64,000 nt of DNA from an uncultured Myxococcales bacterium. Its GTDB lineage: Bacteria; Myxococcota_A; Polyangia; Polyangiales; Polyangiaceae. A program made the translations under genes and the position numbers. The DNA is taken from positions 27,383-91,382 of the forward strand of contig CALFEQ010000138.1 of assembly GCA_937949945.1 (NCBI GenBank), read 5' to 3'. The notes beneath the pieces are model-generated. The model made no database searches. It saw only the letters and a list, made by a program, of their open reading frames with translations, and was not told the origin of the DNA. Positions 62,991 through 64,000 of the stretch are shown here, piece by piece (the stretch's first letter is position 1; each line of letters opens with the position of its first letter).

Positions 62991-64000
62991 TCATCGCGCG
63001 CCGTGCGCCTCGGCCGCGCGAATCGCTCGGTCGAGCGTGTCGTCGCCGCGCAGGCAGCGGTGGCAGTCGGATCGGCCGCGACGCCCGCAGCCTTTCGTGC
63101 TCTTGAGCGGCTGGAGCAGCGGCAGCGCCCGAGCGTCCGCGTGCTCGCCCGAGCGCTCCAGGATCTCCTTTCGCCGTTCGCACGTCGAAGCGGAGGACAG
63201 ATCGATGAGCAGGAGCGTCGATGGCGATGCCTTCGCGCGGACGGCCGGCTTGTTCAGGCTCGCCTTCGCCCGCGCCGTCGTCGACGCCGGAGCCGACTTG
63301 TCCTCCGAGAGATCGTAGAGCGCATCGACGCCGTCGGCGCCGAGCGGGCCTTCGAGGAGCGCGAACGCGTCGTCCGCCGTCTCGAACTTCGACGCTGCGC
63401 GCGCGACGATGCCGACGAGGTCGCGCGGCAAGGGCTCGGACGAGGCCTCCGTCGCGCGACGGATCGTGCGCAGCGCGTCGGACGTGCGCCCGGCGTTGTC
63501 GTACACGAACGCGAGCTCGCGAAGGACGGCGACGTCTCCCGGATACTTCTCCGCGAGCACCTCGAGCGCCGCGTGCCCTTTCAGCATCGCGGCGCGAAGC
63601 TCGTCCTGCGACGCGGTCGCAACCGTCTTCGCCGCCGTCCCTCCGACGAGCCCCTTCCCCGCCGATCCGTCCGACGGCTTCTTCACGATCAAGACGACCG
63701 TGACGACGAAGACGAGAAAGAGCGGCACGACCGCGGCGACCACGACGAGCCACCCGCGCGGTCCCCGCAGCACCGCCTCGAGCCGCGCGAGGTGCGCGGT
63801 GACGACGTCGATGATCGCCCGAGCGCGCGGCCCCTTCGCCACCGACTCGGCCGCGGCGCGGAAGGAAGCGGCGACGCCGCCGCCTCGCGCTCTCGCCGGG
63901 CCGCGCTCGGCGACCGTCGGCGCGGACGCAGGCATCCCGGGCACCGACGCAGGCATCCCGGGCACCGACGCAGGCATCCCGGGCACCGACGCAGGCATCC
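62991..64000 (-). CDS. Membrane protein with TPR-like domain, 5' truncated
   Basis: 336 residues are visible; the start lies beyond the window. A low-complexity region encoded by the 21-bp repeat comes first (GMPASVP heptapeptides), then one transmembrane helix (WLVVVAAVVPLFLVFVVTVV) and a helical region resembling TPRs (HAALEVLAEKYPGDVAVLRE, FVYDNAGRTSDALR). The end is Cys- and His-containing (CGRRGRSDCHRC). The layout fits the C-terminal half of a membrane Ser/Thr kinase, but the kinase part is not visible. Confidence 0.75.
   Translation of the reverse strand, partial: MPASVPGMPASVPGMPASVPGMPASAPTVAERGPARARGGGVAASFRAAAESVAKGPRARAIIDVVTAHLARLEAVLRGPRGWLVVVAAVVPLFLVFVVTVVLIVKKPSDGSAGKGLVGGTAAKTVATASQDELRAAMLKGHAALEVLAEKYPGDVAVLRELAFVYDNAGRTSDALRTIRRATEASSEPLPRDLVGIVARAASKFETADDAFALLEGPLGADGVDALYDLSEDKSAPASTTARAKASLNKPAVRAKASPSTLLLIDLSSASTCERRKEILERSGEHADARALPLLQPLKSTKGCGRRGRSDCHRCLRGDDTLDRAIRAAEAHGAR
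63925..64000. repeat. 21-bp in-frame tandem repeat
   Basis: Three full units gacgcaggcatcccgggcacc start at 63925, 63946 and 63967, then a partial unit from 63988 to the window edge. The exact repeats encode GMPASVP heptapeptides on the minus strand, so the count could vary between strains. The array may continue beyond the window. Confidence 0.85.

Overview
The window is very GC-rich and almost fully coding. Ser/Thr protein kinases, FHA-domain sigma-54 activators, a PEGA protein and many predicted lipoproteins with Asp/Gly/Ser-rich linkers behind the lipobox suggest a predatory or soil myxobacterium (Myxococcota, probably Polyangia). That placement is an inference from gene content and composition; no rRNA or tRNA is present.

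Layout. 1-2.0 kb: end of a double-domain KaiC-like ATPase overlapping a receiver/SpoIIE phosphatase gene. 2.1-7.3 kb: Kazal-like lipoprotein, Hsp20, a lipoprotein, an AhpD-like protein and an Ig-repeat lipoprotein whose frame is broken. 7.4-14.6 kb: a 1247-residue kinase/AAA/TPR protein facing an FHA sigma-54 activator, a von Willebrand A lipoprotein and Rnk. 14.8-16.4 kb: tandem duplication of a small membrane-protein gene, first copy with an in-frame stop. 16.5-22.8 kb: lipoprotein, RND pump plus adaptor, and a divergent LysR regulator with a T-N11-A palindrome between them. 22.8-24.8 kb: about 1.1 kb of non-coding repeats followed by a REP-associated (Y1) transposase-like gene. 24.8-35.6 kb: OmpA-like lipoprotein, GST, small conserved unknown protein, zinc-ribbon membrane protein, LivK-like binding protein, RRM protein, MutS-like ATPase with membrane partner, methyltransferase, lipoproteins and a His-less CopC-like protein. 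35.7-38.7 kb: a protein resembling the N-terminal and helical modules of vitellogenin-type lipid transfer proteins, behind a secreted beta-rich protein. 38.9-44.5 kb: minus-strand operon kinase > PEGA protein > Gly-rich lipoprotein > FHA sigma-54 activator. 44.6-47.0 kb: a Cache/HAMP sensor overlapping a pentameric ligand-gated ion channel. 47.3-59.8 kb: glycosyltransferase, glucosaminidase, SH3b protein, coiled-coil lipoprotein, a UbiA/CruF-type carotenoid pair, DUF423 and more lipoproteins. 59.9-64 kb: OmpA/Sel1 lipoprotein, aquaporin Z and a truncated membrane protein ending in a 21-bp tandem repeat.

The most interesting units are the Cache sensor/ligand-gated channel pair, the vitellogenin-like pair, and the RAYT-like gene beside an array of short hairpin-forming repeats. 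Many divergent and convergent pairs suggest short transcription units; translational coupling (ATGA or similar overlaps) marks the KaiC/SpoIIE, RND/adaptor, PEGA/Gly-rich and Cache/channel pairs.
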